Source of the DNA: Pseudomonadaceae bacterium | GTDB lineage: Bacteria; Pseudomonadota; Gammaproteobacteria; Pseudomonadales; Azotimanducaceae | Assembly (NCBI GenBank): GCA_024743175.1 | Contig: JANSXA010000004.1 | Location: forward strand, 1-64,000 | Direction: 5' to 3' | DNA: 64,000 nt | Shown here: positions 1 to 7,830 of the stretch, piece after piece | Position numbering within the stretch: the first letter of the stretch is position 1 | Layout of the letters: every line of letters begins with the position of its first letter | Position numbers and translations under genes: made by a program | Notes under the pieces: model-generated | The model's input: the letters and a program-made list of their open reading frames with translations, nothing else | Told to the model about the DNA's origin: nothing | Database searches by the model: none

Positions 1-83
1 ACTCAGCGCTCGAAAGCACGGTACGATACCTAGGTATCGAAGTGGACGACGCGCTGGAGCTATCTGAGAATACAGAGATCTAA
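1..83 (+). CDS. Tyrosine recombinase/integrase, C-terminal end (partial)
   Basis: The window opens inside a reading frame (frame from base 3) that ends at the TAA at 81-83. The visible tail reads LESTVRYLGIEVDDALEL and a few more residues. This matches the C-terminus of phage/plasmid-type tyrosine recombinases, where the Tyr of VRYLG is the expected nucleophile that attacks DNA. Only the last ~26 residues are present, so the catalytic Arg/His residues cannot be checked and the exact family is unknown. The gene-poor, remnant-bearing DNA that follows suits the edge of a mobile or formerly mobile segment. Confidence 0.7.
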   Translation, partial: SALESTVRYLGIEVDDALELSENTEI

Positions 84-89
84 GCTAAC

Positions 90-110
90 GTGGCGGCTCG
101 CCGCCACTTT
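90..110 (+). terminator. Terminator-like hairpin after the integrase
   Basis: Seven nucleotides after the integrase stop there is a perfect GC-rich stem, GTGGCGG (90-96) and CCGCCAC (101-107), around a four-base loop, followed by only three T. Position and stem strength suggest a Rho-independent terminator; the short T-run makes it a weak one. Confidence 0.6.
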
Positions 111-209
111 CCGCTTTCATGCACCGAAGCAGACTATAACGCTAGAGTTGTCCGAATACGTGCTATCGACCCGAAACAGTCTTTCCTATTAACGCAGGAG
201 AACGCAATG

Positions 210-443
210 CTATCTCGCGAACATGCTCAACAACCCAAGTCCCAGTAGACACCAGGAAATCGGCCTGGCTCGTCGACAATAGAGACGGCCTTTTTCGTTA
301 AAGAGTTCTTCTTCGAAGCACCAGGAAGGCGAGAGGGCTGCAAACTGTTTTTGCTTGTCTTCCAAATGACTGAATGCAGCAACCCAGCAGTAGGTGTAGG
401 GTATTGCGAGTATTGCGATTGCAATGATTAGGATAGAGAACAT
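210..443 (-). CDS. Small putative membrane protein, unknown function
   Basis: A 77-residue ORF from the ATG at 443 (an upstream TTG at 452 gives 80). It starts with a hydrophobic segment, MFSILIIAIAILAIPYTY, has a polar middle (FNEKGRLYCRRARP) and a second hydrophobic stretch near the end, so a two-pass or hairpin membrane protein is possible. I do not recognise a family. There is no clear ribosome binding site before either start and nothing related nearby. The charge pattern looks protein-like, but this could be a chance ORF in a gene-poor region. Confidence 0.35.
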   Translation of the reverse strand: MFSILIIAIAILAIPYTYCWVAAFSHLEDKQKQFAALSPSWCFEEELFNEKGRLYCRRARPISWCLLGLGLLSMFAR

Positions 444-514
444 AAGCCGCAAAGTTTATCAGTTCTGAATGTCCGCAGTTGGCCGAAACTTCCGCTTTTA
501 CGCCCAGAAACTTT

Positions 515-549
515 GACTGTTTTAGGTCTGCTTTAGCAGTAAAACAGTC
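515..549. repeat. Nested inverted repeat (two stacked stems)
   Basis: Outer arms GACTGTTTTA (515-524) and TAAAACAGTC (540-549) are perfect 10-bp complements. Inside them CTGC (528-531) and GCAG (536-539) pair around TTTA. The element folds as one long hairpin with a 3-nt bulge on one side and a 0-nt gap on the other. It lies ~430 bp after the integrase end, between no recognisable genes, so it is not an ordinary gene terminator. Function unknown. Confidence 0.6.
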
Positions 550-701
550 CTAGAGATAATCCATAGTGAAAGCCAAAACAGATCAATCGAATGTAACTTG
601 TGTCCGCGCAGTGTCGCTTTGAAAGGCCAGTTGAATGACTGCTGGTTCAGCTCTAAAAATGTGCCCAGATCGGCCAACAACTGTTATTCGAGATAGAATT
701 T

Positions 702-872
702 CTATGGCACATCATCGGTATGTCCAGCAGTTCTGCGGTGCTCGCCAGGTTCCACAGGACCACCAGTAGGCAGCCATAGCTCAGCGTTGATACGATACTC
801 TAAGAAAATGTAGCCACCATCGATGACGGCGAAACATAAAATCAAATGTTTTTGTAACACGCCCAGATCTTT
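702..872 (-). pseudogene. Nudix hydrolase remnant (probable)
   Basis: An open frame of 56 codons on the minus strand, bounded by a TGA just upstream (873-875) and a TAG at 702-704, contains HLILCFAVIDGGYIFLEYR followed by LWLPTGGPVEPGEH. This resembles the start of Nudix hydrolases: the first beta strands, then the W-LP-GG-VEPGE lead into the Nudix box. No start codon with a ribosome binding site is visible. The frame ends where the catalytic REXXEE helix should begin, so the enzyme cannot be functional. The alternative is a chance similarity over ~30 residues. Confidence 0.4.
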
Positions 873-897
873 TCAAAAGAACCAGCACTACTCTACC

Positions 898-1728
898 TCA
901 ATTGCGCATCATACCTTCCTGCGCCACTGATACGATATGTTGGCCATCGCTTGAGTAGATGTGTCCAAACGCCAGACCGCGCCCACCGTCTGCGGCGGGG
1001 CTGTTGGTTTCGTACAGCAGCCACTGATTGAAATCCACGGGCTGATGAAACCACATGCTGTGATCCAGGCTGGCACCACTCATCTGTCCCTGGTCAGCGT
1101 GTGGCCGCCAGGCGGTGTCCAGCAGGCAGCGATCACTGGCGTAGACCAGCATGGCAGTGTGTAATCTGCTGTCTTCGGGCAACCTGCCGTTCATACCTAA
1201 CCAGATCTGTTGGTGTGCTGGCAGTGGTTCCTGTGCCGTCAGCGGTGTGACCATACGGACATCCAGCGGCATCTCCTGCCAGTTTGCCCGTCCGCGCAGC
1301 GCATCTCTGTTGGGTGAATCTTCAGGTGCTGGCACTTCGGGTGCGCTGGGCTGATGGTGGAGACCTTCTACGGGTCGCTGGAAACTGGCCTGCAGTTGAA
1401 AGATCAGTGACCCACTCTGCCAGGCTGCGACATTGCGGACCGCGAAGTTACGCCCTTCTTTGCTGCGGGTGACGTGGAACTCAATGTCAGCATCCGGTCG
1501 CCCCGGACGTAGAAAGTAGCTGTGTAGAGAATGAATCGGGAACTCTTCTACAGTGCGCATCGCAGCCATGGCCGCCTGGGCGGCAACCAACCCGCCAAAC
1601 AGGCGCTCGTTAGCGGTTACGCCGCCGCTGCCGGCACCCCCGAGATAAACGTCGGTATCCCCCGGATTGAGCTGCAGGCGCTGGATCAGCCGCTCGAGCA
1701 TGGCAACGGGTTTGTGGTCCTGGCTCAT
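898..1728 (-). CDS. tesB: Acyl-CoA thioesterase II
   Basis: A 276-residue TesB-type thioesterase, which hydrolyses acyl-CoA to free fatty acid and CoA in the cytoplasm. It has the double-hotdog layout: an N-terminal hotdog (LFGGLVAAQAAMAA, then HSLHSYFLRPG around residues 45-75) and a C-terminal hotdog with LDHSMWFHQPVDFNQWLL and AQEGMMRN at the end. The Asp of LDHSMW and the Gln of AQEG are the expected triad positions of Escherichia coli TesB. The start overlaps the stop of arfB by 4 bp, so it is the last gene of a three-gene minus-strand unit. A second TesB paralogue lies at 7831-8637. Confidence 0.92.
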   Translation of the reverse strand: MSQDHKPVAMLERLIQRLQLNPGDTDVYLGGAGSGGVTANERLFGGLVAAQAAMAAMRTVEEFPIHSLHSYFLRPGRPDADIEFHVTRSKEGRNFAVRNVAAWQSGSLIFQLQASFQRPVEGLHHQPSAPEVPAPEDSPNRDALRGRANWQEMPLDVRMVTPLTAQEPLPAHQQIWLGMNGRLPEDSRLHTAMLVYASDRCLLDTAWRPHADQGQMSGASLDHSMWFHQPVDFNQWLLYETNSPAADGGRGLAFGHIYSSDGQHIVSVAQEGMMRN

Positions 1729-2135
1729 GCGTCGAAGTTCGGTTTACGACGTTGAGATTTAGTCTGGCCGCGCTGCTTTTTGCTGTCGACGCGCCTGCGC
1801 TTGGCATTCAGGCTAGGTTTTGTGGGTATGCGCTTTTTAGGCATCTGTGACGCCTCGTGCACCATCTGCTCTAACCGGCTCAAGGCATCTTTGCGGTTTT
1901 TCAACTGCGAGCGGAAAGTCTCAGCCTGGATGATCAGCTCACCCTGCTTGTTGATTTTGCCACGCTGCTGCAGCGCCAGCCGGCGCCCAACTTCGGGGCG
2001 CAGGCGCAGCGCGTTCAGGTTCACACGCAGCTCAACCGCTGTGGAGGTTTTATTGACATGTTGCCCGCCCGGCCCCGAGGCCTGCACAAAACGGAATTCT
2101 AACGCGTCATCTGGAAAAGGATGTTGCACACTCAT
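1725..2135 (-). CDS. arfB: Alternative ribosome-rescue factor B (peptidyl-tRNA hydrolase)
   Basis: A 136-residue ArfB/YaeJ homologue. The catalytic loop SGPGGQHVNKTSTAVEL carries the GGQ motif that release factors use to hydrolyse peptidyl-tRNA. The basic C-terminal tail (RRRVDSKKQRGQTKSQRRK) is the part of ArfB that enters the empty mRNA channel of stalled ribosomes. Length is normal and no stop-codon recognition domain is present, which separates it from RF1/RF2. It overlaps the phosphoesterase stop by 4 bp (ATGA) and the tesB start by 4 bp, so the three are probably translationally coupled. Confidence 0.95.
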   Translation of the reverse strand: MSVQHPFPDDALEFRFVQASGPGGQHVNKTSTAVELRVNLNALRLRPEVGRRLALQQRGKINKQGELIIQAETFRSQLKNRKDALSRLEQMVHEASQMPKKRIPTKPSLNAKRRRVDSKKQRGQTKSQRRKPNFDA

Positions 2136-2842
2136 GCATATAGAGTAACCGGTTGCCAGTTATCATCGAAGTGCTGAGTGTTTTTAAATATCTGCACGTT
2201 CTCATTTGGGCTTAACGGCTGTTTTTTGACTTCGTGCACCGTTGGCTCCAGTTCGAAGCCTCGTACTTCATCTTCACGCAGATCCACCAGGCTGAATCCG
2301 GGTCGGTGGTGGCCGCGCAGGGTTCCAGCATTCAACAGGGTGAGCGCGTCAAAATGAATCAGTGTTCGATAGTGCAGATGCCCGTTGACCATCAGCGGCG
2401 TATCACCCCGGGCGATAATGTCGTCCAGCCGGGTGCTGCGCTCAGCAGGCATACGTTCAGTGCCTGGCCAGACCTTCTGTAAGTCGTTGCTACCCACGCC
2501 GTGGCAGAGCAGCAGGTTGCCCAGCCTGGTCTCCAGCTCGATCTGCAGGGGTAGATTCTGCAGATAACTCAGCACGTCATCGTCTAACTCATCGCGCCTG
2601 TGCGCATCAGGAATGTGGCGGGCTTTGTCCTGTAGGACCCAGCGATCGTGATTGCCGCGGACCGTATGCACATCATAGTTCTGCAGGAGTTCAATGCAGG
2701 TGTGGATATCTCCAGGTCCGTCAGCAATATCCCCGGTACAGATGATCTGATCCACGCCCAGGCTGGTCAGGTGCGCTAATGCCTGTCGCAGATACTGATC
2801 TTGTGCATGGACATCGCCAATGATGCCGATACGGCTGAGCAT
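2132..2842 (-). CDS. Metallophosphoesterase (YfcE/calcineurin-like)
   Basis: A 236-residue phosphoesterase with the dimetal motifs in order: GDVHAQ (near residue 8), CTGDIADGPGD, VRGNHDRW, LLCHGVG and NGHLHYR. These are the D-x-H, G-D, G-N-H-D, H and G-H-x-H blocks of the calcineurin-like superfamily. The substrate cannot be read from the sequence; relatives act on phosphodiesters or protein phosphate. The ATG at 2842 is preferred over upstream starts because GDVHAQ then falls at its usual place close to the N-terminus. It is first in the minus-strand unit with arfB and tesB. Confidence 0.88.
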   Translation of the reverse strand: MLSRIGIIGDVHAQDQYLRQALAHLTSLGVDQIICTGDIADGPGDIHTCIELLQNYDVHTVRGNHDRWVLQDKARHIPDAHRRDELDDDVLSYLQNLPLQIELETRLGNLLLCHGVGSNDLQKVWPGTERMPAERSTRLDDIIARGDTPLMVNGHLHYRTLIHFDALTLLNAGTLRGHHRPGFSLVDLREDEVRGFELEPTVHEVKKQPLSPNENVQIFKNTQHFDDNWQPVTLYA

Positions 2843-2961
2843 GGATAAAACCTCTATCGATAACCCGTGACATGGCAATCTTGTTAAAGTGGCATGTTAA
2901 GTGGTGTGTCGTTAGCATTTCGTGAAGGCTGATGTGCACGCGGGTTGCATTAGGAAAGATT

Positions 2962-4461
2962 ATGGATATGACGTTTGCCTTCAAGGCATTCAGTGTGATG
3001 GTAGAACTGTTCGTGATGCTGCTGGGTCTTGGCGTTCTTGCAGTTATCGTCATGTATGTGATTGATCGCACCCAGAAGACACATGCGGTGCGTCGTAACT
3101 TCCCTGTGATTGGTCGTTTTCGTTACGTCTTTGAGCATCTGGGTGAGTTTTTCCGTCAGTACTTTTTTGCCATGGATCGCGAAGAGATGCCTTTCAATCG
3201 TGCAGAAAGAACCTGGGTGTATCGTGCCGCAAAAAACGAAGACAGTACCATTGCCTTTGGCTCGACGCGTGATCTTCGCCCACCAGGGACAGTTCTGTTT
3301 GTGAATTATCCTTACCCAACGCTTGAAGAAGATGCGCTTGCAACGTCGTCCATAGTGTTTGGACCCTATGCCGGGACACCTTACGCCACGGATTCGGTGT
3401 TTCACATTTCAGGCATGAGTTTTGGTGCCATCTCCAAACCCGCGGTGCGCGCATTGTCTAAGGGTGCCAAAAAGGCTGGAATCTGGATGAATACCGGTGA
3501 GGGTGCGTTGTCCCCCTGGCACCTGGAAGGCGGCGCCGACATCATTTATCAGATTGGCACAGCAAAATACGGCGTGCGCGATGCGGCTGGTCATTTAAGT
3601 GATGATCGACTGCGTGAAGTGGCGGCGCATGAACAGGTGCGCATGTTTGAAATCAAACTGAGCCAGGGTGCAAAGCCCGGTAAAGGCGGTATTCTTCCGG
3701 GTGAGAAGGTGACTGCGGAAATCGCCAGGATTCGTTTTATCAAAGAAGGCGAGGATTCCATCAGCCCTAACAGACACCCTGAGGTGTCGTCAGCAGATGA
3801 TCTGCTCGATATGATCAATCATGTGCGTGATGTGACAGGCAAGCCCACGGGTTTTAAGGCGGTCATCGGCGCTTACGCCTGGTTAGACGACTTGTGCACT
3901 GCCATACACCAGCGTGGTATTGAATCCGCGCCTGATTTCATCACCATCGACAGCGCAGACGGCGGCACAGGTGCCGCGCCGGCCAGCTTAATGGACTACA
4001 TGGGCCTGCCGCTGAAAGAAAGCCTGCCGCTGGTGATCGATATTCTCTACAAACACGGTTTGCGTGATCGCATTCGCGTTGTTGCCAGCGGTAAGCTGGT
4101 CACGCCGGGACAGGTTGCCTGGGCTTTGTGCCTTGGCGCTGATGTAGCCGCTACCGCGCGCGGGTTTATGTTTTCGTTAGGTTGTATACAGGCCCTGCAG
4201 TGTAATAAGAATACCTGTCCTACGGGAATTACTACCCACGATAAAGACCTGCAGCGAGGACTGGATGTTACAGATAAGGCGGAGCGCGTTTATCAGTACG
4301 CGAAGAATATGCGTAAAGAAGTTGGCATCATTTCACACTCCTGTGGTGTACCTGAGCCGCGTCTGTTAAAACGTTTTCACTGTCATATCGTACAGGACAA
4401 TGGTCGCTCACTTTCTCTCGATGATCTGTATCCGATAACAACAGCCGAACCAAAAAATTAG
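2962..4461 (+). CDS. Membrane-anchored FMN-binding glutamate synthase-domain protein
   Basis: A 499-residue protein. After an N-terminal hydrophobic anchor (FVMLLGLGVLAVIVMYVI, roughly residues 15-35) it contains the FMN-binding TIM barrel of the glutamate synthase large subunit: HISGMSFGAISKPAVRALSK, MNTGEGALSPWH, KLSQGAKPGKGG, TIDSADGGTGAAPASL, VASGKLVTPG and the cysteines of CNKNTCPTGITT, which in GltB hold a 3Fe-4S cluster. The glutaminase and GXGXG domains of true GltB are absent, so it is a GltS-domain oxidoreductase of unknown substrate. The ATG at 2962 has AGGAAAG upstream. A MAPEG gene follows 1 bp later. Confidence 0.85.
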   Translation: MDMTFAFKAFSVMVELFVMLLGLGVLAVIVMYVIDRTQKTHAVRRNFPVIGRFRYVFEHLGEFFRQYFFAMDREEMPFNRAERTWVYRAAKNEDSTIAFGSTRDLRPPGTVLFVNYPYPTLEEDALATSSIVFGPYAGTPYATDSVFHISGMSFGAISKPAVRALSKGAKKAGIWMNTGEGALSPWHLEGGADIIYQIGTAKYGVRDAAGHLSDDRLREVAAHEQVRMFEIKLSQGAKPGKGGILPGEKVTAEIARIRFIKEGEDSISPNRHPEVSSADDLLDMINHVRDVTGKPTGFKAVIGAYAWLDDLCTAIHQRGIESAPDFITIDSADGGTGAAPASLMDYMGLPLKESLPLVIDILYKHGLRDRIRVVASGKLVTPGQVAWALCLGADVAATARGFMFSLGCIQALQCNKNTCPTGITTHDKDLQRGLDVTDKAERVYQYAKNMRKEVGIISHSCGVPEPRLLKRFHCHIVQDNGRSLSLDDLYPITTAEPKN

Positions 4462-4462
4462 G

Positions 4463-4867
4463 ATGGAAGAAATGCAGATTGTGTTGTGGTGTCTGTTAGG
4501 CGGTGTTTTGCTGCCGTATATCTGGGCTTTTGCTTCGGTACCATTCCGTAGCCGTCAGCTGGGCGAAGTTGATATCGCGCAACCGCGTGTGCAGGCGCAA
4601 CTGCTGACAGATGCGGGGGCGGGTGTCTGGGGTGCGCAACTCAATGCCTGGGAAGCACTTGCTGTATTCATGGCGGCAACGCTGGCGGCTTATATGCAGG
4701 GTTTAGATCCGGCAGGCAATTGGGCGTTGGCCAGTATGATCTGGCTCGGCGCACGTTTTGCGCATGGGCTGTTCTATACGCTTAATGTGCCGGTGTTACG
4801 GGTACTGAGTTTTGCGCTCGGGCTGGGTATGTCTTTGTGGATATTTGTTATGGCGCTTCTGGCGTAA
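4463..4867 (+). CDS. MAPEG family membrane protein
   Basis: A 134-residue integral membrane protein with about four hydrophobic helices and the MAPEG signature region around NAWEALAVFMAATLAA and ARFAHGLFYTLNVPVLR. The family includes microsomal glutathione S-transferases and leukotriene synthases; bacterial members mostly have unknown substrates. It starts right after the glutamate-synthase-like gene, so co-transcription is likely. Its last 20 bp overlap the 3' end of the convergent gene at 4848-5393. An in-frame ATG at 4472 is an alternative start. Confidence 0.85.
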   Translation: MEEMQIVLWCLLGGVLLPYIWAFASVPFRSRQLGEVDIAQPRVQAQLLTDAGAGVWGAQLNAWEALAVFMAATLAAYMQGLDPAGNWALASMIWLGARFAHGLFYTLNVPVLRVLSFALGLGMSLWIFVMALLA

Positions 4868-5393
4868 CCCGATCAAACACGCGATTGTAAGTGCGGGCTT
4901 TGTCACCTCGGGGGTTCAATTTCACCGATACCAGCAGCCGCCCATCGTCACGTAGCGTCCAGGTCTTGCGCACGCTGCGTTCAGACGTTTTGTACTTCTG
5001 CTCAATTTTTTTCTTCGACCATTTGCTGGTGCGGCCGCGATAGTCGCCTTTCACCAGTTTTTCTTTGTCCGCGCTGTCGTAGACGAGGGCGACGTTTTTC
5101 TTACCTACGGCAATCTGCATATCCGTGCAGCGCAGTACTTTGGGATCTTTGGCGGCAAGGTTGGACATTGGAGATTGTCGATAGCTTTTGGGTAGCGGTA
5201 ATCCCATCACTGATATGCTGGGTTTGAAGTTACCGCCGGATACCCCACTGCCTTCTTTGAACTTCACCGCTACTTTGTCGGTTTCTTCGAGATTGATGCG
5301 CCAGTGCCCCTCTAACGGCGAAGCAGCTGCACCCGCAAGGGGCGCAGCTAACAGTGCAACTAGAACCGGCAGAGCTAATATGACTGGGCGCAT
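4848..5393 (-). CDS. Exported protein of unknown function
   Basis: A protein of about 181 residues whose N-terminus, MRPVILALPVLVALLAAPLAGA, is a convincing Sec signal peptide. The mature part is rich in Lys and beta-strand-like patterns (GHWRINLEETDKVAVKFKEG, VRKTWTLRDDGRLLVSVKLN). I do not recognise a family. The frame stays open up to 5450, where an ATG overlaps the end of the two-hydrolase lipoprotein gene. That start would give a long non-signal N-region, so the ATG at 5393 is chosen. Coupled expression with the upstream lipoprotein gene is plausible. Confidence 0.7.
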   Translation of the reverse strand: MRPVILALPVLVALLAAPLAGAAASPLEGHWRINLEETDKVAVKFKEGSGVSGGNFKPSISVMGLPLPKSYRQSPMSNLAAKDPKVLRCTDMQIAVGKKNVALVYDSADKEKLVKGDYRGRTSKWSKKKIEQKYKTSERSVRKTWTLRDDGRLLVSVKLNPRGDKARTYNRVFDRVTPEAP

Positions 5394-5439
5394 ACAACAT
5401 AGAGCGTGAAAGCGGCTGAAAGTTCCGGGCCAGTTCATC

Positions 5440-7422
5440 TCAGTCATCACTGTCGAGCACAGCAGTCAGTTCATCCAGTGGATCTTTTGCAGTACCGGCC
5501 TGCTCTGCAACCAGCTTCGCTTCTGCGTTGGCAACAAACGTAGCGAGCGCTGCCTTATAGCCCGCAGGGTCAACAAAGAAATGAGGTTGGCCAGCCTGAC
5601 GCTGCTCGAGCAAGGCGGCGCGTTCAAATACCCCGCCCATGGCTGCGTGGTTAGGTAGGCTGACGCTGATGTCATCTGCCATGTCGATCAGGCGCGCGTA
5701 GCTGTCCAGGTACATCTGGGTACGCTCAACGCCGGAGAAGTTCAGACCCACACCACCTAAGGTGATGGCTTTGTAGGTGTTGTCACCGTCGCGCACGTCG
5801 TAAACCAGGCTCAGCACACCGGTGGTGTGCCCTGGCGTCTTGAACATCTGCACCCGGGTGTCTCCCAGCTCAATCACATCGCCATCAGCGGCGACAATAT
5901 CCTGTTCCGGCACCGGCATATAAAACGCAGGTAACGAAGGCGCCTCTGCTGCCAGTGCCCAGTCTTCAGCGCTCATCACTGCGCGTGCATCATAAACTTC
6001 CTGAAACAGACGCGTGCCACCGGCGTGATCAAAGTGACCGTGGGTGTTGATGACATATTTCACGTCGGCAGGGTCAAGGCCCAACTGGCGCATGTTGTTA
6101 ACCAGCTGCCGTACCCATTTGCCGTACAGTGAGTCGATCAGGATCAAACCGTCACCGGTGTCGATGACGTAAGCGGCTACCCAGTCGATGCCGACGTAGT
6201 AGAGGTTATCGAATATTTTGAACGGTTTAACGTACTGTTCCTCTGGATCCTCCCAGCTCTGCCACATTTCAGCCATCGCTGGCGGCATCGCTGGCCCGGC
6301 AAAAGTGTCGTTTGCACAGTCCTCACAGGTCACATCGTCCGGCGCAGAGAAGTTGGCCAGCTGAGCAACCCAGTCTCTGATGCCAACACCCTGGGCGCCA
6401 TAACTGTAAAACTCAGGGCGACGTAAAATGGTGTGTGATTCACCTCCGGCGACAAACGAACGAATGTTTGAGACCTCAGCTGCAATATCGGCATGATTGG
6501 CCTGCAACGCTGGCAGCAGCTGTACGTCGGTGGCGCCGCCCAGTGCCAGGAAACGCTTCTGCACAGAATCTTCCGCCGCGTCATACCGCGCAAACAGGAT
6601 CTCAGGATTGGCTCTGGCCGCTGCAATGTAGAGTTTTTCGTAGTTAAACCCTTCCGGCACCAGGGTTTCAAACCCTGCCTCTTTGTTGAGGAAATCGAAG
6701 GTCCCCCACTGCTCGTCCGGGCGGGCATCAGCGTTCATGCGTCGATAGCCGCCAGCTCCGTCACCCAGTTGCGCCACTTTTGCATCCCTGTAGTGATTGG
6801 CAATGAGTGCCGCGTAAAAGGGTGATGGGATGGCCCCCGCGGATGAGCCGGTGACAAACACGCGCTCAGGGTCGGGTACGTTGCTGTAGGTCCAGTCGAG
6901 TACGGCCTGGGCATTGGCGCGGCCCTGGTGGTGGACGGTCAACGGTTCGCCGCCTTCTTCCAGCGGTGGATAGACCGTGTCGGATGCGCCGATGTGTACA
7001 TCGCCGGTGCAGTATGGCGCCATCACCACGCTGTAATCTTTAAACGGATTATCGGCATTTTCGAAATTGAATGCGCCAAACGGCTCCGGGCTCCAGCCTT
7101 CGGCGATATTGACGGTGTACGTGGGTTGGCCTGCCGGGTCGCAGGTCTGGCGGGTCCAGCAGGCACCACCACCCTGGAAAAACACCATCAATTTGTCAGT
7201 ATCACCGGGCCGCACAAAAAAGCGGTAAGGGGTGCCGTCAGAGCAGGTGGTTTCGCCACCGGGTGCAATTTCTGTCCAGCCAGCGGCCAGCGTGCTGATG
7301 CCGGCCTCGGGCACTGCTGGTGGTGTTTCCTGGGTCGCTGCAGGGTCTGCTGCCTGATCCTGTCCACAGCCCCAAATGCCCACGGCAATGACCAGCATCG
7401 CCAGTTTTTTCATTAACGTCAT
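5440..7422 (-). CDS. Lipoprotein fusing a pectinacetylesterase-like hydrolase to a metallo-beta-lactamase fold
   Basis: About 660 residues. The start at 7422 has GGGAGAG upstream and gives a lipoprotein signal ending GIWGC. The N-terminal half resembles the pectinacetylesterase/vtpJ hydrolases: KLMVFFQGGGACW forms the oxyanion region and FVTGSSAGAIPS carries the nucleophile Ser. A Cys-containing linker (CEDCAND) and a Pro-rich stretch lead into a metallo-beta-lactamase domain with NTHGHFDHAGG (HxHxDH zinc ligands), TPGHTTGVLS and a late SLPNHAAM, most like subclass B3. Substrates of either half are unknown. Both would sit at the cell envelope on one lipid anchor. Confidence 0.8.
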   Translation of the reverse strand: MTLMKKLAMLVIAVGIWGCGQDQAADPAATQETPPAVPEAGISTLAAGWTEIAPGGETTCSDGTPYRFFVRPGDTDKLMVFFQGGGACWTRQTCDPAGQPTYTVNIAEGWSPEPFGAFNFENADNPFKDYSVVMAPYCTGDVHIGASDTVYPPLEEGGEPLTVHHQGRANAQAVLDWTYSNVPDPERVFVTGSSAGAIPSPFYAALIANHYRDAKVAQLGDGAGGYRRMNADARPDEQWGTFDFLNKEAGFETLVPEGFNYEKLYIAAARANPEILFARYDAAEDSVQKRFLALGGATDVQLLPALQANHADIAAEVSNIRSFVAGGESHTILRRPEFYSYGAQGVGIRDWVAQLANFSAPDDVTCEDCANDTFAGPAMPPAMAEMWQSWEDPEEQYVKPFKIFDNLYYVGIDWVAAYVIDTGDGLILIDSLYGKWVRQLVNNMRQLGLDPADVKYVINTHGHFDHAGGTRLFQEVYDARAVMSAEDWALAAEAPSLPAFYMPVPEQDIVAADGDVIELGDTRVQMFKTPGHTTGVLSLVYDVRDGDNTYKAITLGGVGLNFSGVERTQMYLDSYARLIDMADDISVSLPNHAAMGGVFERAALLEQRQAGQPHFFVDPAGYKAALATFVANAEAKLVAEQAGTAKDPLDELTAVLDSDD

Positions 7423-7488
7423 CCGCTCTCTCCCACTTTCGCTTAAACTCTTCGTCGTCAAGATTCTACATGGCATGAGGAGAAATGG

Positions 7489-7827
7489 GTGACAACGCGT
7501 GATGACCTGCGCACGGTGCTGGCGGCCTGGCAAAGTGGTGAGAAAGACGAACTGACAGTCTGGCAGTGGGCGGAAGCCGCCCAGGCTGAGCAACCTGAGG
7601 ATAAACTGGTCAGGGATCTGGTGGATGTTCTTGCCGGGCTGCCCTTTGACCTCATCCTGAAAGACGACATTCCGGTCATGCAGGATGCGCTGGCCAACCC
7701 GGCGGACGAAACGGACCTGTCGATCAATCTGTTATGGAACCACCTTGATGGCATCTACACGGATCAGCGCCGAGAAGAGCTGAGTAATCATCCGTTCTAC
7801 GGTCAATTCTGCGACGGTATGGGCTGA
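7489..7827 (+). CDS. Conserved-looking small protein, unknown function
   Basis: A 112-residue acidic soluble protein from the GTG at 7489, preceded by GAGGAGA at good spacing. The sequence is mostly helical in character (WQSGEKDELTVWQWAEAAQ, LVRDLVDVLAGLPFDLI). No signal peptide, membrane segment or known motif is visible. The second tesB gene begins 3 bp after its stop and pncC follows, so the three form a plus-strand unit. Function not recognised. Confidence 0.7.
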   Translation: MTTRDDLRTVLAAWQSGEKDELTVWQWAEAAQAEQPEDKLVRDLVDVLAGLPFDLILKDDIPVMQDALANPADETDLSINLLWNHLDGIYTDQRREELSNHPFYGQFCDGMG

Positions 7828-7830
7828 ATC

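Larger units (their letters stand above)
444..897. other. Gene-poor accessory interval
   Basis: No intact gene is visible here. It holds a sequence of the type ATGTCCGC..TGGCCGA at 469-484, a nested inverted repeat at 515-549, and an apparent Nudix remnant on the minus strand at 702-872. The remainder shows stops in all frames and no promoter or RNA gene I can support. Confidence 0.5.
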
